64,000 nt of DNA from G963665185 sp963665185 (GCA_963665185.2 CAXXPO010000027.1:62001-126000); one strand, 5' to 3'. Counted from the first letter of the stretch, positions 45,508-54,697 are shown. Numbers and translations: made by a program. The notes: generated by a model from the sequence alone, not told the origin.

Positions 45508-46446
45508 ATGTCACGCAACATCATCCACTATGTGTTTTCATTCTGCCTGGCCCTGGTCCTTGCGGCTCCGCCCCTTGCCGGGGCACAGGGAGCCGAGTTC
45601 AACGCCAGCCCGGACCTGTTGTTCAACGGTCCGACCCAGAACGCCACGGACGATCTCACGATCAGGCTCGGAGGGCAGTACATCTCCCCGGCTCGATTCA
45701 CCAACGGATTGGGAAGCGCCGAAATCTACCGCTCCAGCCTGACAGGCAGCTATGGCCGCTATTCCATCGGCTACACCTTTTCCCATTTTGTCTGGCAGGC
45801 CAAGGACGACATGGTCCAAAGCATCCAGGGCAGGGTTCCGTGGGAAAACCTGCACGACCTGAACATCCAGAGCCGCATAGTACAGGGATCGCTTTGGAAG
45901 CGCTGGTATTACTGGCTTCATGCGGAGCTTTCCACCGCGTTCGAATCCGACTTTCCCGGCGCCATCGGAGCGGGTCTGAGCGGAGAACTCGCCTTTGATG
46001 TCTACGAAGGCTGGATGCTCGGCATTGTCGCCAAGACCCTGGCGCTCAACCCGCTCAACGCGGACCTCTTCGGCGAGGCCACCTTCAGCTTTGCCGTGCA
46101 TGTCTCGCAAAAGCAGTTCCGGCAGATGCTCCAGGCCCTGGGGCTTGCCTCGAACAAAAATGGCAGCGACCGCGTGAATTTCAGCTTCGCCTTCACCACC
46201 TCGTCCAAGACCTACCGCCTGTCCGACGACAACCCGCTGTATTCCAACGGATACATGGCACTGGTCAGCAGCAAGGTGGGGGTCTACCTGGACTGGCTTG
46301 CCCTGGACAACCTCATGCTTTCCATCGGGCCGGAATTCACCTTCAACCGGCAATACAAACTGTATAATTCCGGCGGAACGCATCAAAGCTCCCACACCCA
46401 GGACAACGCTCTGGGCGGTTCCATGGGCCTGCGCTATAGCTTTTAG
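45508..46446 (+). CDS. outer-membrane beta-barrel-like protein, hypothetical
   Basis: 312 residues with a signal peptide (FSFCLALVLAAPPLAGAQGAE). The mature part consists of alternating strands rich in aromatic residues (SSLTGSYGRYSIGYTFSHFVWQ; WYYWLHAELSTAFES) and ends LGGSMGLRYSF with a terminal phenylalanine, as expected for a barrel inserted by the Bam machinery. No family recognised. The ATG at 45508 fits the signal peptide but lacks a Shine-Dalgarno; a TTG at 45478 behind AGGA is an alternative. Confidence 0.75.
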   Translation: MSRNIIHYVFSFCLALVLAAPPLAGAQGAEFNASPDLLFNGPTQNATDDLTIRLGGQYISPARFTNGLGSAEIYRSSLTGSYGRYSIGYTFSHFVWQAKDDMVQSIQGRVPWENLHDLNIQSRIVQGSLWKRWYYWLHAELSTAFESDFPGAIGAGLSGELAFDVYEGWMLGIVAKTLALNPLNADLFGEATFSFAVHVSQKQFRQMLQALGLASNKNGSDRVNFSFAFTTSSKTYRLSDDNPLYSNGYMALVSSKVGVYLDWLALDNLMLSIGPEFTFNRQYKLYNSGGTHQSSHTQDNALGGSMGLRYSF

Positions 46447-46556
46447 CAGGCTGTGTTTTTTTATTTCATGCGCAGCAAGGCTTGCGCGGCTGATATTCCC
46501 CCAAACGCCGCACTCCCTGCGAAGCGACGAAGCCCCCGGGATGTCGTGATTTTTTA

Positions 46557-46585
46557 TTGACAGTCCGCAACACATCCATTAACGA
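46557..46585 (+). promoter_or_regulatory. sigma-70-type promoter of ffh
   Basis: A perfect TTGACA (46557-46562), 17-base spacer and TAACGA (46580-46585). Transcription would start near 46592, leaving a leader of about 80 bases to the TTG start at 46674. The spacer 46447-46673 shows nothing else. Confidence 0.55.
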
Positions 46586-46673
46586 TCACTCTCTTTGTTA
46601 GCATGGCGAGAGGTGTGCTGTACGCTGCAACTGGCAAAGCCAGATAAGCCATGAGGAAAGCCGGAGGAACGTT

Positions 46674-48176
46674 TTGTTCGAGAGCCTTGGTGATCGTCTT
46701 GAGGGCGTATTCAAAAAATTCAAGGGCCAGGCACGCCTGACGGAAGACAACATCCAGGACGGCTTGCGCGAAGTACGGCTTGCCCTGCTGGAAGCCGATG
46801 TCAACTTCAAGGTCGTAAAGGACTTTGTGGAACGAATCCGGGAACGCGCCCTGGGACAGGACGTGCTCAAGAGCCTCACGCCCGGACAGCAGGTCGTCAA
46901 AATCGTGCACGAGGAGCTTATCGAGCTGCTCGGCGGCGAAACAACGGAACTCGAACTGCGCGGCAAGCCGCCCGCATCCATAATGATGGTCGGATTGCAA
47001 GGCTCGGGCAAGACGACATCCGCCGCCAAGATCGCGTTGTGGCTGCGGCGCACCAAGAAATTGAAGCCCTACCTGGTTCCGGCCGACGTGTACCGTCCCG
47101 CGGCCATCGACCAGTTGCAGAAACTGGCGTCCCAGTTGGACATGCCCGCCTATCCGTCCACCACGGACATGAACCCGGTGGACATCTGCGCCGATGCCAT
47201 GGAAAAAGCCCGGGAAGCGGGCTGCAACGTGGTGCTCCTCGACACTGCGGGCCGCCTGCACATTGACGACACCCTGATGGAGGAGCTTTCCAACATCAAG
47301 GCCAAGTGCGCGCCCAATGAAATACTTTTCGTGGCCGACGCCATGACCGGCCAGGATGCGGTCACCGTCGCCAAGAGCTTTGACGAACGCCTGGACGTCA
47401 GCGGCGTCGTGCTCACCAAGATGGACGGTGACGCACGCGGCGGCGCAGCCTTGTCCATCAAGTCCGTGACCGGCAAATCCGTGAAGTTCGTGGGCATGGG
47501 CGAAACCGTCAAGGACCTGGAAGTTTTCCACCCCGACCGGGTGGCCTCGCGCATCCTGGGCATGGGCGACGTTCTGACCCTCATCGAAAAGGCGCAGGAC
47601 ACCATAAACGAGGAAGAGGCCAAGAACCTTGAAGAAAAATTCAAGAAGGCCTCGTTCGACTTCGAAGATTTCCGTACCCAGATGCGCCGGCTCAAAAAGC
47701 TCGGTTCCATGGAGGGGCTGCTCAAGCTCATACCGGGCATGGGCAAGCTGACCAAACAACTGGGCGACATAAACTTGCCGGACAAGGAACTGGCGCGTAT
47801 CGAGGCCATGATCAATTCCATGACGCCCCGTGAACGCCAGAACCCCGATGTTCTCAACCCCAGCCGCAAAGAGCGCATTGCCAGAGGCTGCGGCCTCCAG
47901 GTTGGCGAAGTCAACCAGATGGTCAAAAACTTCGAGCAGATGCGCAAGATGATGAAACAGATGATGGGCGGGGGAAAGAAAAAAGGCGGGCTGAAAATGC
48001 CCAAGCTGCCCGGCATGGGCGGCGGCCTTCCCGGAATGGGCGGTATGCCCGGACTCGGGGGCGGTATGCCCGGCATGGACGGCATGCCAGGAATGGACAT
48101 GGATCAGCCCAAGCGCAAAAGCGCCACCAAAAAGGCTGGCTCCGATCGCAAGAAGCGTAAAAAACGCAAGAAATAA
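46674..48176 (+). CDS. ffh: signal recognition particle protein Ffh
   Basis: GTPase of the signal recognition particle that targets nascent membrane proteins. The 500-residue protein has the N domain, the G domain (GLQGSGKTTSAAK, DTAGRLHIDD, TKMDGDARGGAALS) and a Met-rich M domain, with an unusually long Gly/Met/Pro tail (LPGMGGGLPGMGGMPGLGGG). It uses a TTG start at 46674 with GGAGG six bases upstream. It heads the ffh-rpsP-khpA-rimM block. Confidence 0.97.
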   Translation: MFESLGDRLEGVFKKFKGQARLTEDNIQDGLREVRLALLEADVNFKVVKDFVERIRERALGQDVLKSLTPGQQVVKIVHEELIELLGGETTELELRGKPPASIMMVGLQGSGKTTSAAKIALWLRRTKKLKPYLVPADVYRPAAIDQLQKLASQLDMPAYPSTTDMNPVDICADAMEKAREAGCNVVLLDTAGRLHIDDTLMEELSNIKAKCAPNEILFVADAMTGQDAVTVAKSFDERLDVSGVVLTKMDGDARGGAALSIKSVTGKSVKFVGMGETVKDLEVFHPDRVASRILGMGDVLTLIEKAQDTINEEEAKNLEEKFKKASFDFEDFRTQMRRLKKLGSMEGLLKLIPGMGKLTKQLGDINLPDKELARIEAMINSMTPRERQNPDVLNPSRKERIARGCGLQVGEVNQMVKNFEQMRKMMKQMMGGGKKKGGLKMPKLPGMGGGLPGMGGMPGLGGGMPGMDGMPGMDMDQPKRKSATKKAGSDRKKRKKRKK

Positions 48177-48254
48177 TCACCTTCAGGCGGCTTTCTTCTT
48201 TTTTCTTGCATTTTCTTAAAACCTTTATACTATCAATTAAGGAGATTCACCAGA

Positions 48255-48494
48255 ATGGCACTGAAACTGCGTCTGACCCGCATAGGTTCGAAAAAGCGTC
48301 CTTTTTACAGGATTGTTGCTATGAACAGCGAAACCCGCCGCGATGGCCGCGCCCTTGAATACCTGGGACATTACAATCCCATGGTTGAACCCCCCGAAGT
48401 CGTGATTGAATCCGAAAAGATCAAGATGTGGCTCGAAAGGGGTGCGCAGCCGTCCAATACGGTGCGTTCGCTCCTGAAAAAAGCTGGCATCTAG
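48255..48494 (+). CDS. rpsP: 30S ribosomal protein S16
   Basis: 79-residue small-subunit protein: MALKLRLTRIGSKKRPFYRIVAMNSETRRDGRALEYLGHYNP. AAGGAG precedes the ATG. Standard position after ffh. Confidence 0.98.
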   Translation: MALKLRLTRIGSKKRPFYRIVAMNSETRRDGRALEYLGHYNPMVEPPEVVIESEKIKMWLERGAQPSNTVRSLLKKAGI

Positions 48495-48566
48495 CCTCGT
48501 TACAACACCCCGTTGCGACGATAGCGGAAGTGGTTCCGGCCAATACACCCAGAGAGGAGGTATCTC

Positions 48567-48800
48567 ATGTTGAAGGATCTGGTGGAATACATAGCCAAGT
48601 CTCTGGTGGATAGCCCCGATGACGTTGAGGTCTCTGAAATCGAAGGCGAGCAGACGTCCGTCATCGAACTCAAGGTGGCCAAGGAAGACCTCGGCAAAGT
48701 TATCGGTAAGCAGGGTCGTACAGCCCGTGCCATGCGTACCATTCTCGGCGCGGCTTCGACCAAGATAAGAAAGCGCTCCGTGTTGGAGATCCTTGAGTAA
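48567..48800 (+). CDS. khpA: KH-domain RNA-binding protein
   Basis: 77-residue single KH domain, with the GxxG loop in GKVIGKQGRTARAMRTIL. Partner of KhpB in RNA control in other bacteria. AGAGGAGG precedes the ATG. Located between rpsP and rimM as in most bacteria that carry it. Confidence 0.95.
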   Translation: MLKDLVEYIAKSLVDSPDDVEVSEIEGEQTSVIELKVAKEDLGKVIGKQGRTARAMRTILGAASTKIRKRSVLEILE

Positions 48801-48812
48801 CCAGCACACCTC

Positions 48813-49385
48813 ATGAAGAAGAGCGGACTCGTCGCTGTTGGAGAACTGGGCAAACCGCACGGTTTGAGGGGGGAGATCTGCGTGGTCAGCCACGCCGACT
48901 CCCCCGCTCTGTACGTGGAGGTGGACAAGCTCTACCTGGACACGGGACGTGGCAAGCCACGCACAGTATCCGTGGAAACCCACCGTCCCCATAAAGGCCA
49001 TGTGCTCATCAAATTCAAGGGAATTGACGGCCGGGACCAGGCGGAAGCCTGGCGTGGGGCCAAGCTTATGGTGCGCCGCAAGGACCTCCCGGAAACCGAT
49101 CCGGACGAGGTCTATTGGCACGACCTCTACGGCCTGGACATCCACACCACCACGGGCGAGCACCTCGGAACGCTCAAGGACATCCAAAGCCTGCCGCAGG
49201 AAATCTGGTTCATCACCACGCCCAAGGGGGAGGAGATTCTCTTTCCCGCCCATCCCGACAATGTGGATTCCATAGACCTGGAAACAAACCGGGCCGTCAT
49301 CGACCCGCCTCCTGGCCTGATTGAGCTGTATCTGGAAGCCACGGAAAAAGGCGGCGGCGGGAATGACGACCAGGACGAAGCGTAG
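48813..49385 (+). CDS. rimM: ribosome maturation factor RimM
   Basis: 190-residue factor for 30S head assembly: an N-terminal RimM barrel (VAVGELGKPHGLRGEICVVSHAD) and a C-terminal PRC-like barrel (EVYWHDLYGLDIHTTTGEHLGTLKDI; LFPAHPDNVDSIDLETNRAVIDPPPGLIEL). It starts 12 bases after khpA. In related genomes trmD and rplS normally follow; here the block ends and a convergent diguanylate cyclase gene comes next. Confidence 0.95.
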   Translation: MKKSGLVAVGELGKPHGLRGEICVVSHADSPALYVEVDKLYLDTGRGKPRTVSVETHRPHKGHVLIKFKGIDGRDQAEAWRGAKLMVRRKDLPETDPDEVYWHDLYGLDIHTTTGEHLGTLKDIQSLPQEIWFITTPKGEEILFPAHPDNVDSIDLETNRAVIDPPPGLIELYLEATEKGGGGNDDQDEA

Positions 49386-49432
49386 AGCAGCAACTCCTGT
49401 CCGTACCCGCCCATGATGGCAGCAGAAAAAAG

Positions 49433-50614
49433 CTATCCGGCCGTCGGCTCGGGAAATATTTCCACCCTGTTCCGCCCCTTTTCCTTGGCCTTGTACAGGG
49501 CCGTATCCGCATTGTTCACCAGTTCCTCCAAAGACTGGCCTCCCGTGAACTGCGCCAGTCCGATACTCACGGTAACCGGCCTGCCGTGGGGAAAAGGCCG
49601 CTCGGCCAGGTACTGACGCAATTTTTCCAGGAAACGGGCCGCGTCTTCCAGGGACGTTTCCGGCATGCACAATGCGAATTCCTCGCCCCCGTAGCGCGCA
49701 AACAAATCCGATTTTCTCACCCGGTGCGACAGCACATGGCCCAGCTCCTTCAGTACTTCGTCGCCCGTGGCATGGCCGAAGGTGTCGTTGATCTGTTTGA
49801 ACCAGTCGATGTCCAACAGAGCCAGGGTCAACGGCCACTTGTAACGCCTGCTCAGCTCGAGCAGCATAGGCCCTTCCTGCATGAAGGCGCGGCGATTGGG
49901 CAGGCGCGTCAGTTCGTCCGTGACCGCCATGACAAGAATCCGGTTGAAATCCGCGTTGAGCTTGCAGCGCATCTTTTCCAGGGTTCTGCCAAGCAGGGAA
50001 AGCTCGTCCTTGCCCTGCCAGTCGAGTTCAATGTCCAGGTTGCCGCTGGAAAGGATCTCGGCCTGTTCAGCAAGCCGGTTCAAGGGCTTCAGAAGCCGGA
50101 AATACATCAACGGCACAATCAGGAAGAACCCGCCCGCAAACATGATTACAAAAAGGCGAACCGTCCTTATTTCCAGGGCCTTCACCTGGGGGATGACCCA
50201 ATTCCTGTCCACGGCAATGGCGATGTATCCCAGCACCTCCTTGTTTTCCACAATGTTCTGGCGCAGGGAAAAAACATCAAAGTCCGAGCCGGATGTCTCC
50301 TTGGAAAAGTCGACCAGAAACATCCCGTAAATATCGGAATAAATCTCTATGCGGACGATCCGGCTGTCCTTGATGAGCACGTTGGCCGAGCTTTGTGCGC
50401 CGCCAGGGGAAAATGTGGCAAGGTCGTCCGCCGCACTCCGCACCAGATCCTCCAGGGATTGTTTCTGAAAAAAAAGCAACTCGTCTTCAAGACGTGATCG
50501 TTCCGCCTGAAGAGAAAGCAGCATTCCTACGGACAACGGCAGTAAAAGGCTGATCGCCAAGAAAAAGAGCAATTGGAGACTTATGCTGTGGAATTTAATA
50601 ATCATCTTACCCAT
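49433..50614 (-). CDS. membrane diguanylate cyclase (GGDEF)
   Basis: Makes the second messenger c-di-GMP. About 393 residues: membrane helix (LQLLFFLAISLLLPLSVGML), periplasmic domain of about 100 residues, second helix (LFVIMFAGGFFLIVPLMYF), HAMP (LKPLNRLAEQAEILSSGNLDIEL) and a GGDEF domain with intact active site GGEEF and TDELTRLPNRRAFMQ. The inhibitory RxxD upstream of GGEEF is not evident (HRVRKSDLFARYGGEEF has RKSD five residues before, which could serve). It starts seven bases after the stop of a periplasmic binding protein gene, so the pair is probably one sensing unit. Confidence 0.88.
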   Translation of the reverse strand: MGKMIIKFHSISLQLLFFLAISLLLPLSVGMLLSLQAERSRLEDELLFFQKQSLEDLVRSAADDLATFSPGGAQSSANVLIKDSRIVRIEIYSDIYGMFLVDFSKETSGSDFDVFSLRQNIVENKEVLGYIAIAVDRNWVIPQVKALEIRTVRLFVIMFAGGFFLIVPLMYFRLLKPLNRLAEQAEILSSGNLDIELDWQGKDELSLLGRTLEKMRCKLNADFNRILVMAVTDELTRLPNRRAFMQEGPMLLELSRRYKWPLTLALLDIDWFKQINDTFGHATGDEVLKELGHVLSHRVRKSDLFARYGGEEFALCMPETSLEDAARFLEKLRQYLAERPFPHGRPVTVSIGLAQFTGGQSLEELVNNADTALYKAKEKGRNRVEIFPEPTAG

Positions 50615-50621
50615 GCACAAC

Positions 50622-51620
50622 TCATTTGCATTGAATTTTTTCGCTGTAATCCGGCACGATAATATCCCCGATATTGATATCACGCTTTATCTGCTCAATG
50701 CGCTCGCGCATTTCCGCGCTTATCAGCGGTTCGTTGTATTCATCGAACACAATATCCACAGTTCCCTGAGCCATTCCCATTATTTTCCGATTATCCCTCC
50801 ATATGCCCCGCCTTGCCAGCATCAGAGCCGCAAAGGTCGCCAGGTCCGCCCGCTTGACAACGGAGGTCAAAACATGCCCCGGGTACAATCCGTTCTGATT
50901 GACGTCCACGCCAATGCCCAACAGGCCTCTTTTGGCGACCGCCTCAAGTACGGCCGGCCCTGCCCCGCCAGCCACCTGGAAAACAACATCCGCCCCCTTG
51001 TCCATCATGGCGTTTGCCAATGCCGCGGTCGCGTTTCCGTTGAACCAGGCTTTTGGCCCCCCCCCGGTAAATTCCACAAGCAGACTGATCTCCGGATTGA
51101 CGTATTTCGCACCCTGCTCATACCCACATCGAAAACGTCGGACGCTCTGTGATTCAACCACGGAAACAAAACCGATAATTCCGCTTTGCGACGCCATGGC
51201 CGCCAATGCACCGGCCAGAAAGGCCCCTTCCTGAGTCGAAATGATGAAAGAAAACACGTTCGGTTCGTCCATGACCGCATCAAAGGCGATGAACCGAGTG
51301 GCAGGGAACTTCCGGGCGAGGGTCTGCATTTCCTGATAATGGCTGCCGTACAAAAGAAATATCGGGGAATATCCATCCCGGGCAAGCTTCTCCACCACGC
51401 TCCCGTAAACATCCTTCAGGTCTTGAAACACGATTTCCGAACAGGCAAGGCCCGTTTCCGCGACGAATCGTTCGACCCCCTTGTGGATGGCGACATTGTA
51501 GGAGTTGCCCTCAATGCTCCAATGGTAGACCACGGCAGGTTTGAACACTTCGGCCCGGGCAACGGAAACCGGCCCAAGCAGGGTGCATCCCCAAAAAATT
51601 AAAAAAAGAATATTCTTCAT
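50622..51620 (-). CDS. BMP/PnrA-family periplasmic binding protein
   Basis: 332 residues: signal peptide (NILFLIFWGCTLLGPVSVARA) and a basic-membrane-protein-type fold (VVYHWSIEGNSYNVAIHKGVERF; FIAFDAVMDEPNVFSFIISTQEGAFLAGALAAM; GADVVFQVAGGAGPAVLEAV). Members bind nucleosides or similar small molecules. No lipobox and no ABC permease or ATPase nearby. The only partner is the diguanylate cyclase 7 bases downstream, so it likely delivers a ligand signal to that sensor. Start at the signal peptide ATG 51620. Confidence 0.82.
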   Translation of the reverse strand: MKNILFLIFWGCTLLGPVSVARAEVFKPAVVYHWSIEGNSYNVAIHKGVERFVAETGLACSEIVFQDLKDVYGSVVEKLARDGYSPIFLLYGSHYQEMQTLARKFPATRFIAFDAVMDEPNVFSFIISTQEGAFLAGALAAMASQSGIIGFVSVVESQSVRRFRCGYEQGAKYVNPEISLLVEFTGGGPKAWFNGNATAALANAMMDKGADVVFQVAGGAGPAVLEAVAKRGLLGIGVDVNQNGLYPGHVLTSVVKRADLATFAALMLARRGIWRDNRKIMGMAQGTVDIVFDEYNEPLISAEMRERIEQIKRDINIGDIIVPDYSEKIQCK

Positions 51621-51818
51621 TGTCCCGCTGCATGGTAAAAATGACGGAAAGGATAAGACCGCCGATGCCCGACGGCATCCGCGTGATCGCTTCTTGCTGT
51701 CCCAAGGGGTGCCGGCCCGATGTTTGGAATCATACCACAAATTGTATCCCAAAAGGGCCACAATCTGCCGATGGCCAAGAAAAAATCATCCTCTAGAAAA
51801 GAATCAAGATATCCCGCC

Positions 51819-52491
51819 TCACATGAACAGCCCGTCCCGGCATTTTTCCAGGCCCGCCATGTCTTCCAGCAAAAAGACATCACCCTGCTGCCGGATCAGC
51901 CCGAATTCGGCCATGCGTTTGAGCGACCGCGACAATGCCTCGGGCGTTACGCCCATGACCTTGGAAAACTCCCGGTGCGTAATGCCCAGGCGCACCCGCC
52001 CATCCTGCCCGTGCGTCAGGAAATACGAGGGCGACTCGGGAAGGGATCTGCTTCAAGGCCAATGCGTCAATCATGTTCATGGCCTCTTTGAGACGATGCG
52101 CCATGACCCTCAGAATGGCCAGCAACAGGGACGGAGCCTCCGCTGCCAAACGTTCGAACCTGTCGGGCGCAATCACCAGAACCCGGCTTGCCTCCAGTGC
52201 AGCCAGATTGGCGGGCATCTGGCCGTCGGAAAAAAGGGAACAAAGGCAAAAAGGCTCCCCCGGACCGAACAGATAAATGGTTTGCTCCTTCCCATCGTCC
52301 GAGACCTTGAAGAGTTTCACGCGCCCGGAAACAAGCACATGCAGCCCTTTGGCCGCAGCTTGCTCACTGAAGTAAAGCCCGCCCTTGGGGATGTGCTCCA
52401 TGTTGGCCGCACGTGCCAGAAGCTCTCTCTGGGATGCATCAAGCTGCTCGAAAAGGGGAATGGACCGGACGGCCTGTTCTTTTTCATTCAT
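51819..52491 (-). CDS. Crp/Fnr-family regulator (frameshifted)
   Basis: Transcription factor with an N-terminal cyclic-nucleotide-type sensor domain (LFEQLDASQRELLARAANMEHIPKGGLYFSEQ; GLHVLVSGRVKLFKVSDDGKEQTIYLFGPGEPF) and a C-terminal helix-turn-helix. The frame is lost at the G3 run 52029-52031; removing one base reads IPSRVASYFLTHGQDGRVRLGITHREFSKVMGVTPEALSRSLKRM, a typical Crp/Fnr DNA-binding helix, and ends at 51819. Repaired length 223 residues. AAAGGA precedes the ATG at 52491. No N-terminal cysteine cluster of the Fnr type, so haem, redox or nucleotide sensing cannot be decided. Divergent from the zinc-ribbon operon. Confidence 0.85.
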
Positions 52492-52584
52492 ACATTTTTT
52501 TCCTTTGCTGTTGATCGAAATCAATGCCCTGTCCATGTCCGTCACGTATCCTGGCACACAAGTTCAACAAGGAGGTCTTGAACC

Positions 52585-52809
52585 ATGGCAATCACGTATC
52601 ACCTGAAGTGCCCTTATTGTCATTCAGTGCAGATTGCGGAACATCCCGGCGATTTCGTACCAATCTACGTCAGGTGCACGGAATGCGACAACCGCTTTAT
52701 TGTCGAGCCTGGACGCGATGGCGTGAAGACCTACACGCAGGAAAACGTGCCATGCTGTTCCGATCCGGAATGCCGCGAACTGGAAATGGGCGATTCAGGC
52801 AACGAATAA
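52585..52809 (+). CDS. small zinc-ribbon protein
   Basis: 74 residues. LKCPYCHSVQ and RCTECDNRF give two CxxC knuckles 21 residues apart, and a further cluster CCSDPEC follows near the end. It probably binds zinc or acts as a redox or metal sensor. GGAGG precedes the ATG. First of a four-gene operon driven from the region shared with the Crp/Fnr gene. Confidence 0.75.
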   Translation: MAITYHLKCPYCHSVQIAEHPGDFVPIYVRCTECDNRFIVEPGRDGVKTYTQENVPCCSDPECRELEMGDSGNE

Positions 52810-52829
52810 CCACCACGAAAAAAGAACAC

Positions 52830-53021
52830 ATGAGTAAAAAACTGTCCATAATATCCGCCACCCCGGAGAATACGATCCGGGCCACCCGGTCCGCAATGCT
52901 TGCCCCCCGTGCCAAGGCCAGGGAGATGAAGGCTGCGCCGCTGCCCGCGGGATGGCGCCTGGACAAGGGCGTGGAAGTCCTCCCAGGCAACGAGGACGGC
53001 TGGAACACCTGGACATTCTAA
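52830..53021 (+). CDS. small hypothetical protein
   Basis: 63 residues: MSKKLSIISATPENTIRATRSAMLAPRAKAREM, then PLPAGWRLDKGVEVLPGNEDGWNTWTF. No family recognised, no membrane segment. It is basic at the N-terminus and aromatic at the C-terminus. It starts 20 bases after the zinc-ribbon stop and ends 14 bases before the transporter start. AAAGAACAC precedes the ATG, a weak site. Confidence 0.55.
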   Translation: MSKKLSIISATPENTIRATRSAMLAPRAKAREMKAAPLPAGWRLDKGVEVLPGNEDGWNTWTF

Positions 53022-53035
53022 ACAAGGAGGCGGAC

Positions 53036-54019
53036 ATGTGGCATCTGTTGCAGAAAATCACCAAAAACCTCACGCTGGCCATCCCGGCCATGATGGTGCT
53101 GGGCTTTCTGTTCGGCATTCTCACCAATGCGGGATGGCTGCGCGACATGATCATTCCATTCACCTTTCTGATGGTGTATCCCATGATGGTCACCCTCAAG
53201 ATCAGACAGGTATTTCAGGGCGGCGATACAAAGGCCCAGCTTATTGCCCAGTTCGTCAATTTCGCCATCATTCCGTTTTTGGCCTGGGGCATAGGACGTA
53301 TCTTTTTCGCCGACAGTCCCTTCATGGCGCTGGGGCTGCTTCTGGCGGGACTGGTTCCCACCAGCGGCATGACCATCTCCTGGACCGGTTTTGCCAAAGG
53401 GAATATGGCGGCCGCCGTGAAAATGACGGTTGTCGGGTTGATTGCGGGTTCGCTGCTTACCCCGCTGTATGTTCAGGCGCTCATGGGAGCGAGCATCCAG
53501 GTTGATGTGGCGCTTGTGTTTAAGCAGATTTTCTTCATTGTTTTCCTGCCCATGATTCTGGGCTACGCGACCCAACGCTGGCTTGTGCGCAAAAACGGAC
53601 AGGAGCATTTCCAGAAATTCCTGGCCCCCCGCTTCCCGCCCCTGTCCACAATAGGCGTGCTGGGCATCGTTTTCGTTGCCCTGGCGCTCAAGGCCCGCAC
53701 CATAGCCCATTCGCCGTCGCTGCTGCTGGTAATCCTGGTTCCTCTGGTTCTTCTGTACATCATCAACTTCAGCCTGAGCACCCTGATCGGCAGATGGCTG
53801 CTGCCTCGCAATGACGCCATCGCAATGGTTTACGGGTCGGTCATGCGCAACCTTTCCATCGCCCTGGCCATCGCAATGAACGCATTCGGCACGCAGGGCG
53901 CGGATGCTGCCCTGGTCGTGGCCGCGGCCTACATCATTCAGGTGCAATCGGCCGCCTGGTACGTCAAGTTCACACCCACCCTGTTCGGGCCATCCCCTGC
54001 CGCACGGCAGACCGCCTGA
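53036..54019 (+). CDS. BASS/ACR3-superfamily transporter
   Basis: 327-residue membrane protein with about ten hydrophobic segments. The core motif ALGLLLAGLVPTSGMTISWTGFAKGNMAAAVKM and the repeat MRNLSIALAIAMNAFGTQGADAALVVAAAYIIQVQSAAW match the bile acid:sodium symporter / arsenite efflux (ACR3) superfamily. The cysteine typical of ACR3 arsenite pumps is not evident, so an anion or small-acid substrate is equally likely. GGAGG precedes the ATG. In operon with the zinc-ribbon and Usp genes. Confidence 0.8.
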   Translation: MWHLLQKITKNLTLAIPAMMVLGFLFGILTNAGWLRDMIIPFTFLMVYPMMVTLKIRQVFQGGDTKAQLIAQFVNFAIIPFLAWGIGRIFFADSPFMALGLLLAGLVPTSGMTISWTGFAKGNMAAAVKMTVVGLIAGSLLTPLYVQALMGASIQVDVALVFKQIFFIVFLPMILGYATQRWLVRKNGQEHFQKFLAPRFPPLSTIGVLGIVFVALALKARTIAHSPSLLLVILVPLVLLYIINFSLSTLIGRWLLPRNDAIAMVYGSVMRNLSIALAIAMNAFGTQGADAALVVAAAYIIQVQSAAWYVKFTPTLFGPSPAARQTA

Positions 54020-54045
54020 ACAGCAAGTCGCAAAAGGAGGCGCAC

Positions 54046-54579
54046 ATGCTGCCGAACATACACGGAATTCTCTATGCAACGGACTTGTCCGCCAGCACGC
54101 TGTATGCCCTGGGGCATGCCGTAATCCTGGCCGAACAGTTCCGCGCGGACCTGACAGTCCTCCACGTCCTGCCCGACTCGCTGGAAATGTTCAGCGAGGA
54201 GGCCGGGGTGGATCTGAAGGAGACCTTCGGAGAGGAACCCTCGTACTGGATCGACCAGGGGGACACGGCCAAGGCGGTGCAGGCAATTCATGCACGAATC
54301 GAGGCCATGGCCGCCGAAGAATTCGAAAGGATGGGCTCTCCGGCGCACTTTGCCGAAGCCGCCATACGAGTGGTGAGCGGCGACCCTGCCGAGCGTATTC
54401 TTGAGGAAGTGGGCAAGGGCGGCTTTGATCTTGTGGTCATGGGAACCCATGCCAAGGGAGGAGTGCTGGGGCTTGTGCTTGGAAGTGTGGCCCAGGAAGT
54501 GGTGAAGCACTGCCCGGTTCCCGTATTGGTCGTGCCTCTGGCCGCCAGGGCTGCACACTATGCGGGGGAAGAAGCCTGA
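54046..54579 (+). CDS. universal stress protein, UspA family
   Basis: 177 residues, single Usp domain: GILYATDLSASTLYALGHAVILAEQF at the start and an intact nucleotide motif DLVVMGTHAKGGVLGLVLGSVAQEVVKHCPVPVLVV near the end. AGGAGG precedes the ATG at 54046, 26 bases after the transporter stop. Last gene of the operon. Confidence 0.9.
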   Translation: MLPNIHGILYATDLSASTLYALGHAVILAEQFRADLTVLHVLPDSLEMFSEEAGVDLKETFGEEPSYWIDQGDTAKAVQAIHARIEAMAAEEFERMGSPAHFAEAAIRVVSGDPAERILEEVGKGGFDLVVMGTHAKGGVLGLVLGSVAQEVVKHCPVPVLVVPLAARAAHYAGEEA

Positions 54580-54676
54580 CAGGCTTTTTTTCCAGGAGTC
54601 TGCGTACCAGGCCGGACTTTTTCAAGAGTCGTCCAATGCCGGGCCGTCCGTCAGATACGCATGCAAAACTGCTGCA

Positions 54677-54697
54677 CCGGGGGAGATCATCCCCCGG
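54677..54697 (+). terminator. hairpin after the Usp operon
   Basis: CCGGGGGA (54677-54684) pairs with TCCCCCGG (54690-54697), loop GATCA. It resembles the G-rich hairpin of the post-gene repeats at 3608-3630 and 5057-5079. No U-run. Confidence 0.5.
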
